Below are positions 25,473 to 33,501 of a stretch of DNA of 64,000 nucleotides, piece after piece (the first letter of the stretch is position 1; each line of letters starts with the position of its first letter). This DNA is from Bacillus changyiensis (GTDB lineage Bacteria > Bacillota > Bacilli > Bacillales > Bacillaceae). Below the pieces are notes generated by a model, which was not told the origin of the DNA, made no database searches, and saw nothing but the letters and a program-made list of their open reading frames with translations. A program made the translations under genes and the position numbers. The stretch covers positions 62,001-126,000 of the forward strand of contig NZ_JAQFWW010000006.1 in assembly GCF_027706145.1 (NCBI RefSeq). The letters run 5' to 3'.

Positions 25473-26666
25473 TCATCCCCATAGCTTAGGAATCGCATGA
25501 GTAAGTGTATGCCAACCCATGATGGCCATCACGACCACGACAATAATGCCTGCGATCGTCAGCCAAATCGGATGACGATAATCCCCAACAATCTTCTTTT
25601 TATGGGCACCAATTAAAAGTGCCCCTAAAGCGATTGGGAGGATGAGTCCGTTTAAAGCTCCCGCAAGTATAAGAAGATTAACAGGATTTCCAATCGATAC
25701 AAAAGAGAGTGTCGAGATGATAATAAATCCGATGATAATACCGCGAGAATTTTTTTCAATTTTAGGTGAAAATGTTTTAAAGAATGATACCGAAGTATAA
25801 GCGGCCCCAATAACAGAGGTGACGGCTGCCCCCCACATGACAAGACCAAACATCTTATAACCGATATTTCCGGCAGCAAGCTTGAATACAGAAGCTGGCG
25901 GATTATCAGGATTAATGGCCAAACCTTTTGAAACAACACCAAGAACGGCAAGGAAAAGCGCAATTCTCATCACAGATGTAATTAAAATACCTGATACAGA
26001 ACTCTTTGTCACTTCAGAAATCGAGTCTTTTCCTTTCACACCCGCATCAAGCAAACGATGTCCACCAGCAAACGTAATATAACCACCGACTGTTCCACCG
26101 ACAAGTGTGACAATGGCAAGAATATCAATTTTATCAGGTACTACTGTTTTTGTAACAGCTTCTCCGACCGGCGGACCTGTCGTTATCGCAACATATACGG
26201 TTAGAAGAATCATAACAAAACCGGCAACTAGCGTAAAACGGTCCATCGCTTTTCCCGCTTCTTTAATCATAAAAATAAGAATGGCGATAACAGCGCTTAT
26301 GATCGCCCCTGTCTGAGGCGTGATCCCGAATAAAACTTGCAACCCCAAACCAGCTCCACCAATGTTGCCAATGTTAAAAACTAGTCCTCCAAGAACAACG
26401 AGGAAGGCGATAAAATAGCCAAGACCCGGAAAAACAAGGTTCGCAATTTCTTGACCCCTTTTTTCAGAGACGGCAATAATTCTCCACACATTTGTTTGCG
26501 CAAAAATATCCAAAATAATGGAAATTAAAATAACAAAACCGAAGCTAGCTGCTAACTTTTGTGTGAATACTGTAGTTTGTGTTAAAAATCCTGGTCCAAT
26601 TGAAGATGTAGCCATCAAAAAGGCTGCACCCAATAATAATGTCAAGTTACTTTTGTTTTGCTTCAA
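25473..26666 (-). CDS. ycsG: NRAMP-family membrane transporter YcsG
   Basis: A 397-residue membrane protein with about 11 helices, related to Nramp transporters (SSIGPGFLTQTTVFTQKLAASFGF replaces the DPGN metal motif of true Nramp proteins, so a divalent metal is not the likely cargo). It always lies in pxp operons, which suggests uptake of 5-oxoproline or a related compound; this is inference. The start is TTG 26666 behind GGAGG with seven bases between; an ATG five codons upstream overlaps that ribosome site. Confidence 0.88.
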   Translation of the reverse strand: MKQNKSNLTLLLGAAFLMATSSIGPGFLTQTTVFTQKLAASFGFVILISIILDIFAQTNVWRIIAVSEKRGQEIANLVFPGLGYFIAFLVVLGGLVFNIGNIGGAGLGLQVLFGITPQTGAIISAVIAILIFMIKEAGKAMDRFTLVAGFVMILLTVYVAITTGPPVGEAVTKTVVPDKIDILAIVTLVGGTVGGYITFAGGHRLLDAGVKGKDSISEVTKSSVSGILITSVMRIALFLAVLGVVSKGLAINPDNPPASVFKLAAGNIGYKMFGLVMWGAAVTSVIGAAYTSVSFFKTFSPKIEKNSRGIIIGFIIISTLSFVSIGNPVNLLILAGALNGLILPIALGALLIGAHKKKIVGDYRHPIWLTIAGIIVVVVMAIMGWHTLTHAIPKLWG

Positions 26667-26690
26667 ATCGCATTCCTCCATTTTTGTTGA

Positions 26691-27452
26691 TCATGTTGAA
26701 AAAGCTTGAACTTTTATATTTGATTTTTCAAATTCTGCATGAATTTTTTTTGCAAATTGAAGGGCATGAGCATTGTCTCCATGAATACAAACCGTATCAG
26801 CTTTTAGACAAATATCTTTCCCCATACGACTTCGGACTTTTCCTTCCTTGACCATTCGGATCGCTTGATTGACAGCCACTTCATCCTCTTGAATCAGCGC
26901 ATCATCATGTGCCCGTGAAGTAAGTGTACCGTCTTCTTGATATGTACGATCAGCAAACACTTCATGAGCCGTCTTCAAACCAGCTCTTTCTCCAGCAAGT
27001 ACAAGTTCACTTCCTGCCAAACCGAACAATATGAGATCAGAATCTATCTTGAATATAGCGCGGGCAATCGCATCTGCTAATCCTCTATTTTTTGCAGCCA
27101 TATTATAGAGTGCACCATGTGGCTTGACATGCTGCATCTGAACACCTTCTGCTTTTAGAAAACCTGAAAGGGCACCAATTTGATAAGTGACAAGATCATA
27201 GGCTTCTTCAGGCGTAATCGCCATATTGCGGCGGCCAAATCCAGCTAAATCAGGAAGCCCAGGATGTGCACCAATGGCAACACCTTTGTCAGCTGCCAGG
27301 GTGACGGTTTTTCGCATAACACTCGGATCTCCAGCATGAAATCCACAAGCGATATTGGCTGAAGTGACAAACTGCAAAATATCTTTGTCTAATCCAATCT
27401 GATATGCACCAAAACTCTCTCCAAGATCACAGTTTAAATCAACACAAACCAT
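26691..27452 (-). CDS. pxpA: 5-oxoprolinase subunit A (LamB/YcsF family)
   Basis: A 253-residue LamB/YcsF-family protein, opening [19 protein letters not shown] and carrying [19 protein letters not shown] and [11 protein letters not shown], all conserved in PxpA. It is the subunit that, with PxpB and PxpC, hydrolyses 5-oxoproline using ATP. ATG 27452 follows AAAGGAGGGATTTG (a TTG directly before it is in frame). It is the first gene of the operon pxpA-ycsG-pxpB-pxpC-kipR-lipC. As I recall, B. subtilis has ycsI between ycsG and pxpB; that gene is missing here. Confidence 0.94.
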   Translation of the reverse strand: MVCVDLNCDLGESFGAYQIGLDKDILQFVTSANIACGFHAGDPSVMRKTVTLAADKGVAIGAHPGLPDLAGFGRRNMAITPEEAYDLVTYQIGALSGFLKAEGVQMQHVKPHGALYNMAAKNRGLADAIARAIFKIDSDLILFGLAGSELVLAGERAGLKTAHEVFADRTYQEDGTLTSRAHDDALIQEDEVAVNQAIRMVKEGKVRSRMGKDICLKADTVCIHGDNAHALQFAKKIHAEFEKSNIKVQAFST

Positions 27453-27507
27453 CAAATCCCTCCTTTTATATTCATGTGCATTTTTTCAAGAAATAATAAA
27501 GTCTGAT

Positions 27508-27562
27508 TTGTTCCGATTATCGGAACAATAATTCCGAATAATCAAACTTGAATTAGATTATA
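27508..27562 (-). promoter_or_regulatory. pxp promoter and 21-bp palindrome, probable KipR operator
   Basis: Positions 27508-27528 are a perfect palindrome with arms TTGTTCCGAT and ATCGGAACAA around one central base. On the minus strand an extended -10 (TGTTATAAT, TATAAT at 27562-27557) lies about 30 bp upstream, so the palindrome would be just downstream of the transcript start, a road-block position. IclR-family proteins such as KipR bind palindromes of this size. Confidence 0.65.
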
Positions 27563-27683
27563 ACAGGGTTTTGCTTTCTTAGCATCTGTTTGTTATAAAA
27601 CCTAACATCGAATGAAGCGCTATCAATTGGTTGCACATCACGGTTTTTTCATATCTAATGTGAGGCGAAAAAATTTTTTAACA

Positions 27684-27709
27684 TAAAAAAAGAGCCTTAA
27701 TCAGGCTCC
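27684..27709 (-). terminator. Terminator of ycsE
   Basis: On the minus strand GAGCCT, loop GATTA, AGGCTC, then seven T residues. Confidence 0.85.
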
Positions 27710-27716
27710 CGAGCAA

Positions 27717-28472
27717 TTATGATAACACCCAATATCTAATCGCTTTTGCAACACCATTTTCAATATTTGTTTCTGTTACCCAATCAGCCGTTTTCTTGAC
27801 GATGTCCTGAGCGTTTCCCATCGCCACACCTAAACCAGCCTCTTTTATCATCGCAATGTCATTTAAACTGTCACCAACTGCCATCACGTTCTTCATTGAA
27901 AAACCGAGACGTTCAGATACTTTTGCCAAAGCCGCTCCTTTATTAATGCCAATGGTATTGACCTCAATATTGGTCGGACTTGAGTTACTAATCTCTAATT
28001 CTTTGTTTTTTTTCAGTTCTTCTAATACCTGATGTCTCACGTGATGATCAGGAATATCAAACCCGAATTTTAGCCATTCATGAGCATAAATATCTTCCGG
28101 AAAATCTTCTCGCCACACCTTATCAACACTACACGCCCAAAAGTTCGTCTCGTACTGATTGCGCAAACCCCACATCATTTGAACATGATCGGGATGCAAC
28201 ACTTGGCGCTCTACTAGATTAAAAGAAGAATCCCATATTTCACTACCATTTACTGTAATCAAATAAGAAGACAGTCCCAAAAACTCAGCGAATTCACGGG
28301 CGGTCCTCAGCGTTCGTCCCGTACTGAGCACAACATGAACCCCTTTTTCTTCTGCTTCTTTAATCGCTTGTTTATTTTCTTCTGAAATGGCATGCTCAGC
28401 ATTCAATAATGTCCCATCCATATCTAATGCAACGAGTTTTACTTGTTCACGATATCCTTGATTGATTGGCAC
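27717..28472 (-). CDS. ycsE: HAD-superfamily phosphatase YcsE (Cof type)
   Basis: A 251-residue HAD hydrolase of the Cof subfamily: motif I DMDGTLLN with the nucleophile Asp, motif II STGRT, and motif IV VMAVGDSLNDIAMIKEAG; a C2 cap lies between. B. subtilis YcsE is one of the phosphatases for the riboflavin intermediate 5-amino-6-(5-phosphoribitylamino)uracil. The gene lies next to pxpA as in B. subtilis. The start is uncertain: GTG 28472 is 11 bases from GGAGG; GTG 28490 lies upstream of that site. Confidence 0.88.
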   Translation of the reverse strand: MPINQGYREQVKLVALDMDGTLLNAEHAISEENKQAIKEAEEKGVHVVLSTGRTLRTAREFAEFLGLSSYLITVNGSEIWDSSFNLVERQVLHPDHVQMMWGLRNQYETNFWACSVDKVWREDFPEDIYAHEWLKFGFDIPDHHVRHQVLEELKKNKELEISNSSPTNIEVNTIGINKGAALAKVSERLGFSMKNVMAVGDSLNDIAMIKEAGLGVAMGNAQDIVKKTADWVTETNIENGVAKAIRYWVLS

Positions 28473-28548
28473 GATATAAGATACCTCCACTTTTTAGGCT
28501 CCTATATATTCTAATATAAAAAGGATCCAGAAACAAAGAAGCAATTTT

Positions 28549-29904
28549 CTAAGTCGTTTTCTGTTTCTTCTGCTTCATTCCAAACAGAATGGCTATCAAT
28601 ACAGCAATTGCTAAGCCGATCATTACCCCAACAGAACCGAGGAACTTGACGGTATGACCAAGAACGATACCTATAGCCGCAAAATCAGTATCTGAAAATG
28701 TCGTATTATGGAACCCTAAATCGCCAATAACCGGTAGTAAACATACAGGCAAAAACGTAATCACTAGCCCATTAACAAATGAACCTATGACAGCACCCCG
28801 CAAACCTCCTGTAGCATTTCCAAATACACCAGCCGAAGCCCCGGTAAAGAAGTGAGGTACCACACCTGGGAGAATAATCACAAGACCTGAAGCTCCGAGA
28901 ATAGCCATCCCAACAATCCCTCCAATGAAGCTGCAAAAAAATCCTAGCAGTACCGCATTAGGAGCATACGGGAAGACAATTGGACAATCGAGTGCTGGTT
29001 TGGAATCTGGAACAAGTTTGCCAGAAATTCCTTTAAAAGCCGGAACAATCTCAGCAAGCACAAGCCTCACACCTGTAAGGATTATAAAAACCCCGGCGGC
29101 AAAAGTAACAGCCTGAATAACAGAGAACACGAGATAGTGTGTGCCATGGCTTAGCTTATCTTCCACAAATGCGGGTCCTGCACAAACCGCAATCAAGACA
29201 TATAATAAGGTCATCGTTAGCGCAATACTGACAGAACTATCCCTTAAAAAGCCTAGACCTTTTGGGAAACGAAGCTCCTCTGTTGAACGCGAGCCCTTAC
29301 CGCAAACCTTACCAATTAAGGCAGACAAAACATTTCCAATTGAAGAAAAATGCCCAAAAGCCACTTTATCATTTCCAGTTATTTTTCTCATAAAAGGTTG
29401 AACAACTGCCGGAAATACACTCATCGCTAAGCCCAGCGAGACTGCTCCAGCACCAATTAAAAGCGGCCCTCTCAAACCTGCTACAGCTAAAATAACAGCA
29501 ATCAAACATGCCATATACAATGTATGGTGTCCAGTTAGGAAAATATATTTTAAGTTTGTAAAACGAGCAATTAAAATATTGGTAAACATTCCAAAAAACA
29601 TGATCAACGCTGTTACTGTTCCATACTCATTCAATGCTACAGCAACAATGGCTTCATTATTTGGAACAACACCATTCACATGAAAGGCCGCTTGAAACAT
29701 TTTTCCGAATGGTTCAAGTGAGTTCACAAGAATACCGGCACCGGCTGAAATAATGATAAAACCTAAAAAAGATTTCGTCGTCCCTTTGACAATTTCATTG
29801 GCGGACTTTTTCTGAAACACCAGTCCAATAAGAGAAATGATGGCAATTAAAACAGCGGGCTGACCTAAAATATCCATGAGCAACTTCATCATTCTTTCAA
29901 TCAT
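28549..29904 (-). CDS. PTS ascorbate-type EIIC permease (UlaA/SgaT family)
   Basis: A 451-residue membrane protein of the ascorbate/galactitol PTS superfamily. The opening region GLVFQKKSANEIVKGTTKSFLGFIII, the loop FLTGHHTLYMACL and the C-terminal PHFFTGASAGVFGNATGGLRGAVIGSFVNG are typical of UlaA. It imports and phosphorylates a sugar acid together with the EIIB encoded upstream and the EIIA domain fused to the regulator. L-ascorbate is the best guess, but none of the ula catabolic genes (ulaD, ulaE, ulaF, ulaG) is present, so the substrate is open. ATG 29904 follows AAAGGAGAGGC. Confidence 0.85.
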   Translation of the reverse strand: MIERMMKLLMDILGQPAVLIAIISLIGLVFQKKSANEIVKGTTKSFLGFIIISAGAGILVNSLEPFGKMFQAAFHVNGVVPNNEAIVAVALNEYGTVTALIMFFGMFTNILIARFTNLKYIFLTGHHTLYMACLIAVILAVAGLRGPLLIGAGAVSLGLAMSVFPAVVQPFMRKITGNDKVAFGHFSSIGNVLSALIGKVCGKGSRSTEELRFPKGLGFLRDSSVSIALTMTLLYVLIAVCAGPAFVEDKLSHGTHYLVFSVIQAVTFAAGVFIILTGVRLVLAEIVPAFKGISGKLVPDSKPALDCPIVFPYAPNAVLLGFFCSFIGGIVGMAILGASGLVIILPGVVPHFFTGASAGVFGNATGGLRGAVIGSFVNGLVITFLPVCLLPVIGDLGFHNTTFSDTDFAAIGIVLGHTVKFLGSVGVMIGLAIAVLIAILFGMKQKKQKTT

Positions 29905-29924
29905 TTGCAGCCTCTCCTTTCTTG

Positions 29925-30206
29925 TTAAAGCATTCCTTTCGCCTGTAATTTGTCTGTTAATTTCGTTTTTAGCTCATCAAGATCAATAATACTCTCAAGT
30001 ATGACTAAATCTCCTAAGTGTGAAGCTCCCTCTGCAATATCTTTAGCAACAACAAACAAGTCTGCCTGATCTACAGATGCCGAGCTCAAATCTGAATGAC
30101 CTGCCTCAACATCGTTTACACCAAGCTCCTTTAACGTATCTTGAATGTTCATTTCAAGCATAAAACTGCTTCCAAGCCCAGATCCGCAAACCGCTAATAT
30201 TTTCAT
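29925..30206 (-). CDS. PTS ascorbate-type EIIB (UlaB family)
   Basis: A 93-residue cytoplasmic PTS component. The phosphorylated Cys7 lies in the P-loop-like motif AVCGSGLGSSFM typical of lactose/ascorbate-type IIB proteins. It passes phosphate from the EIIA domain at the end of the neighbouring regulator to the sugar bound by the EIIC encoded 20 bp downstream. ATG 30206 has GAGGAGGT at a good distance. Confidence 0.9.
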   Translation of the reverse strand: MKILAVCGSGLGSSFMLEMNIQDTLKELGVNDVEAGHSDLSSASVDQADLFVVAKDIAEGASHLGDLVILESIIDLDELKTKLTDKLQAKGML

Positions 30207-30222
30207 ATGAATACCTCCTCGG

Positions 30223-32271
30223 TTAATATGATGAATACGATTCTATTAGATGTTGAATAGATTTGATAGAATCTGCTTCCTTCAACATGTCTTGGTTCTC
30301 TTTATTACTGAGAAGACGTGTTAGTTGCGAAAGCGCCTTCAAATGAGTAATGTGGTCGATCGCTGCAATACAAAATAACAACTTAACAGGGTATTGCTTA
30401 TCATTTAAGAAGTAGACAGGTTCATTCAATTTTAGAAAACTCATCCCCACCTTTTTTACACCCATTTCAGGCCTTGCATGAGGAACAGCGATCTCTGGTC
30501 CGATAATCATATATGGACCCATTGTTTTAAGATTGTGAATCATCGCTTCTATATATCCTTCACTAATTGCTCCTTGTTCGAGTAAAGGTTTGGCAGCTGT
30601 TTTGATCGCTTCTTCCCAGCCACCTATTCGCTCAGCCAGTTGGATTGTTTCCTCTGTTAACAAGTCTTTCAACACTGGTCGCTCCCCCTTTATTTCCTTC
30701 ATCTTTTGTAAAATCGTGACCTCTCTCAAAGATTCTCTCAACCCTTTTTCATCGATAATCTTGGCATATTTTTTAAGAATATGAAAAAAGTCATCTATCA
30801 GCAGTTCTCTGCTTTTAATACCAAACAAATGTTGATACACATCATGGACGAGCCGGCTTTTTTCTGCTGGTGTCATTAAAGGACTTACCATGTAGTAGCG
30901 CTCTTTTGTATCGAGTTCAATCGCAGAAAAAACCGCATCATATTTCTGAAATAGCTCTGATCTAAATTCATGTAGAGATAATGTCTTCACAACACATATT
31001 TCTGAAAATAACGTTTCGAGCTGTTGCTTCAACAGTAAAGAAGCGCTGACACCACTTGGACAAATAACAACTGCTGTCTTTTTGGTTAATCGGGTTTGGG
31101 CAGGTTTCTCAAGCATTGCAGCAAAGTGAATCGTCAGAAAACCAATCTCTTCTTCCGGTACTGGGATATTAAGCAACAATTCCAGCGGATGGATTAATTT
31201 TTGGACAATTGTATAAAGTTCTCGATGCTCTTTTTTAATTTTGTTTAGTAAAGGATTGTGAATCGGAATACGATATTTTATTCGGAAAAATGCTGGTTTC
31301 AAATGACGGTACAGAGATTGAGCCACACCGCTTCTCTCAGCAAATGTAATACAGGCTCTTGATTCAAATTCAAAGACAAGTTTTTCACAGAGTTGAAAAA
31401 GTGGATCGCATGCTGATGGTTTTCCGAAAGAAAGACCTAACAGCTGAATCATCATGTAGCACAATTCGCTATCACTTGTTGGAATACCTAAACCGTTTAA
31501 TAGATTTTTAGCTGAACATCTTAATGGGTTTTGTTTGAAGAGCTCTGTTTCTTGCTGATGAAAACGGACAACCTTGCCACTTTTTGCCCTCTCAGAATAC
31601 AACATTAAAAAATAGATGAATTCATTCAGCCTTTCTTCAACAAATTGAAGATTGTAAACTTCGGTAACCTTTTCAATGACCATTTTAATTTCCTGCGGAC
31701 GATGGTTTACACCTGACATTTTCAACATATGTTGAAGCAATGCTGTTCCATTTGGTTTTTGTAAACAAGCAGCAAGAACATGCATAACCGGAACTCTTTT
31801 ATCAAATTCACTTCCTTTCAAGTGATAACCTCTCTCTCTTGTATAATGAATGGCTACTAAAAAAGGCTGTAACTTTTGATTCGCTTTTTTCACATCCTTT
31901 ACCACCGTGTTTTTACTCACTTGCAATAACTGTGTCAAATGAGCACTTGAAACAGGTTCCCTGCGAACAAACAGGAACAAATAGATCAATTGAATTCGTT
32001 CTTCTTCTGTTAAAACGAAAGAGCGGACAATCTTTAATTGAGCTTGATGAGAAACAAACTCTAGTACCTCATCGGACATCTTAAGCTGTTTTTTTCTCTT
32101 ATATTCGATGACAGGCATCTCATGGTCAGTCAAATATTGATTGATTTTCTCCAGATCATAGCAAATTTGCCGTCTAGATAATTGAAAATGGTCAATCAGC
32201 TGATGCATTGTCACTTCTCTGGCCCGGACCAAATATTGAAGTAACCGGGCAGGACGTTTCTCATTGATCAT
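30223..32271 (-). CDS. PRD-containing transcriptional regulator with C-terminal EIIA domain
   Basis: A 682-residue BglG/MtlR-type activator. In order: a helix-turn-helix (residues 10-60, LLQYLVRAREVTMHQLIDHFQLSRRQI), a second one (80-140, SSAHLTQLLQVSKNTVVKDVKKA), two PTS regulation domains (about 170-275 and 285-390) with conserved His-containing helices, an EIIB-Gat-like domain with VICPSGVSASLLL, and a PTS EIIA type-2 domain ending the protein with the phosphorylatable His in IAVPHARPE. Phosphorylation by EI/HPr and the EII components would set its activity. No separate EIIA gene exists nearby, so the C-terminal domain may also serve transport. ATG 32271 follows GGGAGGGCAGAGGC. First gene of a three-gene PTS operon. 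Confidence 0.88.
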   Translation of the reverse strand: MINEKRPARLLQYLVRAREVTMHQLIDHFQLSRRQICYDLEKINQYLTDHEMPVIEYKRKKQLKMSDEVLEFVSHQAQLKIVRSFVLTEEERIQLIYLFLFVRREPVSSAHLTQLLQVSKNTVVKDVKKANQKLQPFLVAIHYTRERGYHLKGSEFDKRVPVMHVLAACLQKPNGTALLQHMLKMSGVNHRPQEIKMVIEKVTEVYNLQFVEERLNEFIYFLMLYSERAKSGKVVRFHQQETELFKQNPLRCSAKNLLNGLGIPTSDSELCYMMIQLLGLSFGKPSACDPLFQLCEKLVFEFESRACITFAERSGVAQSLYRHLKPAFFRIKYRIPIHNPLLNKIKKEHRELYTIVQKLIHPLELLLNIPVPEEEIGFLTIHFAAMLEKPAQTRLTKKTAVVICPSGVSASLLLKQQLETLFSEICVVKTLSLHEFRSELFQKYDAVFSAIELDTKERYYMVSPLMTPAEKSRLVHDVYQHLFGIKSRELLIDDFFHILKKYAKIIDEKGLRESLREVTILQKMKEIKGERPVLKDLLTEETIQLAERIGGWEEAIKTAAKPLLEQGAISEGYIEAMIHNLKTMGPYMIIGPEIAVPHARPEMGVKKVGMSFLKLNEPVYFLNDKQYPVKLLFCIAAIDHITHLKALSQLTRLLSNKENQDMLKEADSIKSIQHLIESYSSY

Positions 32272-32301
32272 GCCTCTGCCCTCCCTTGATGTCATCATAT
32301 A

Positions 32302-32315
32302 ATAAAGCGCTTACA
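32302..32315 (-). promoter_or_regulatory. cre-like site (CcpA) upstream of the PTS operon
   Basis: On the minus strand TGTAAGCGCTTTAT matches the cre consensus TGnAARCGnnnnCA except for the last two bases. It lies 31 bp before the regulator start, within the expected promoter region, and would give glucose repression. Confidence 0.5.
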
Positions 32316-32576
32316 ATTTGTTGGTGAATTGAGCACAAATCATGGGACTTTAGATTTACAAAATTGGGCTGGTGGATCATGTTGGCTTGAAAAGATGCAG
32401 AAATAGAAATGACGAAGATCATTCCCAATTCTTTCTGACACAAATGAAACGCATGAAAAATCATTTTCATACGTTTCTTATTTTTTTCGTTCATCACTAC
32501 CCATGGCTACTAGAAACCAAAGTCACCCACAAATAAAATCATGTCGCCATGATGAAATTGATTCAATTCTATAAGA
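32316..32576. other. Intergenic region with orphan inverted repeat
   Basis: About 260 bp between the PTS operon and the terminator of the next gene. Positions 32446-32477 hold an inverted repeat with arms GAAACGCATGAAAA and TTTTCATACGTTTC, followed on the plus strand by TTATTTTTTT, which has terminator shape, yet no plus-strand gene lies upstream. No credible ORF with a ribosome site was found. Confidence 0.5.
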
Positions 32577-32602
32577 CAAAAAAACTGCCAAAACCATGGC
32601 AG
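32577..32602 (-). terminator. Terminator of the CMD-family gene
   Basis: On the minus strand CTGCCA, loop TGGTTT, TGGCAG, then seven T residues; 15 bp after the stop. Confidence 0.85.
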
Positions 32603-32616
32603 CTTAATTAAGCAGA

Positions 32617-32991
32617 TCATTCCCGTTCTTGAAAAATACTTTTGGCAATGTTGACCGCATTTAGGACACGGGGAAACCCTGTATAAGGAATGCATTGGAT
32701 TAACGTCTCTACAATTTCTAAAGGTGTTAACCCGACATTCAATCCGGCATTGATATGTACTTTCAACTGGGGTTCACAATCACCCTGGGTCGTTAAAGAT
32801 GAGATTGTAATGAGTTCACGTTCTTTCAAGCTTAAGCCCTCGCGCGCATAAATATCACCAAAAGCAAATTCAATAATATACCTGCCTAAATCAGGTGCAA
32901 TATCTTTTAAAGATTCAATTACTTTTCTACCGCCTTCACCATCAATTTCATTGAGATTTTCAAGTCCTTGTTGATATCTTTGTTGGTTCAT
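32617..32991 (-). CDS. Carboxymuconolactone decarboxylase family protein (YurZ-like)
   Basis: A 124-residue CMD-family protein with the core LSLKERELITISSLTTQGDCEPQLKVHINAGLNVGLTPLEIVETLIQCIPYTGFPRVLNA. It lacks the CxxC of AhpD, so it resembles gamma-carboxymuconolactone decarboxylase-like proteins of unknown substrate. ATG 32991 follows AAAGGAGGAATAGAAC. It is divergent from a MerR-family gene and its promoter has the MerR-type 19-bp spacer, so it is very likely activated by that regulator under aldehyde, electrophile or similar stress, as in the B. subtilis AdhR system; the inducer is inference. Confidence 0.87.
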   Translation of the reverse strand: MNQQRYQQGLENLNEIDGEGGRKVIESLKDIAPDLGRYIIEFAFGDIYAREGLSLKERELITISSLTTQGDCEPQLKVHINAGLNVGLTPLEIVETLIQCIPYTGFPRVLNAVNIAKSIFQERE

Positions 32992-33020
32992 GTTCTATTC
33001 CTCCTTTAGTGAATAAATGA

Positions 33021-33051
33021 ATCATACACCTTAGAGCTCGCTCTAAGGCAA
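33021..33051 (-). promoter_or_regulatory. MerR-type promoter with 19-bp spacer and dyad
   Basis: On the minus strand TTGCCT (33051-33046) and TATGAT (33026-33021) are 19 bp apart. The spacer holds a dyad with arms CCTTAGAG and CTCTAAGG (33029-33048). Overlong spacers with a central dyad are the hallmark of promoters that MerR proteins activate by untwisting DNA. Confidence 0.85.
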
Positions 33052-33073
33052 GCTTTTTTTGTATAATCAATAT

Positions 33074-33436
33074 ATGGACAAAACATTTACAATTAAAGAA
33101 ACTGCAAAACTGACAAATCTCTCGGCACATACATTACGGTATTATGAGAAAATCGGTCTTCTTCCCAAGATCCAACGTGATCCAAACGGTTATCGGGAAT
33201 ATACAGAGGCAGACATTTCCTGGATCTACTTTTTGCTTCGCCTGCGAGACACAGGAATGTCAATCGAGAATATGAAGACATTCGCCGACCTTCGTAGTCA
33301 AGGGAAGCAAACAATTGAAGAACGAAAAAACATGCTGAAGATTCACCGCACAAAAATGATGGAGGATATCAACAAACTACAAAGCAATTTAGAAAAAATC
33401 AATGACAAAATTGAGTTTTATTCATCACTTAAATGA
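33074..33436 (+). CDS. MerR-family regulator (AdhR/YraB-like)
   Basis: A 120-residue MerR regulator. Residues 4-70 form the winged helix (TIKETAKLTNLSAHTLRYYEKIGLLP, then GYREYTEADISWI) and residues 80-118 a coiled coil for dimerisation. It lacks the cysteine pattern of metal sensors and has no C-terminal ligand domain, like the aldehyde-responsive AdhR/NmlR group, although the conserved single Cys of that group is not present. The ATG at 33074 has no ribosome site and lies seven bases after TATAAT (33062-33067), so the mRNA may be leaderless; TTG 33059 in the same frame is an alternative. It faces the CMD gene across a shared operator. Confidence 0.87.
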   Translation: MDKTFTIKETAKLTNLSAHTLRYYEKIGLLPKIQRDPNGYREYTEADISWIYFLLRLRDTGMSIENMKTFADLRSQGKQTIEERKNMLKIHRTKMMEDINKLQSNLEKINDKIEFYSSLK

Positions 33437-33439
33437 AAA

Positions 33440-33485
33440 AAGACGGCTTAAGATCCCCAGATGTAACACAGGGCTAAGCCGTCTT
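33440..33485. terminator. Terminator between convergent genes
   Basis: AAGACGGCTTA (33440-33450) and TAAGCCGTCTT (33475-33485) make a long stem with a 24-base loop, flanked by A- and T-rich sequence on either side, so it can work in both directions. Confidence 0.8.
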
Positions 33486-33501
33486 CTCCTTGCTTTTTTG
33501 T

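Noticed and set aside
25473-26666. Second manganese transporter
   Set aside because: The protein is Nramp-related but lacks the DPGN metal motif and sits in the 5-oxoprolinase operon.
33029-33048. Terminator hairpin
   Set aside because: The dyad sits between -35 and -10 with a 19-bp spacer and lacks a T-tract for either gene; an operator explains it better.
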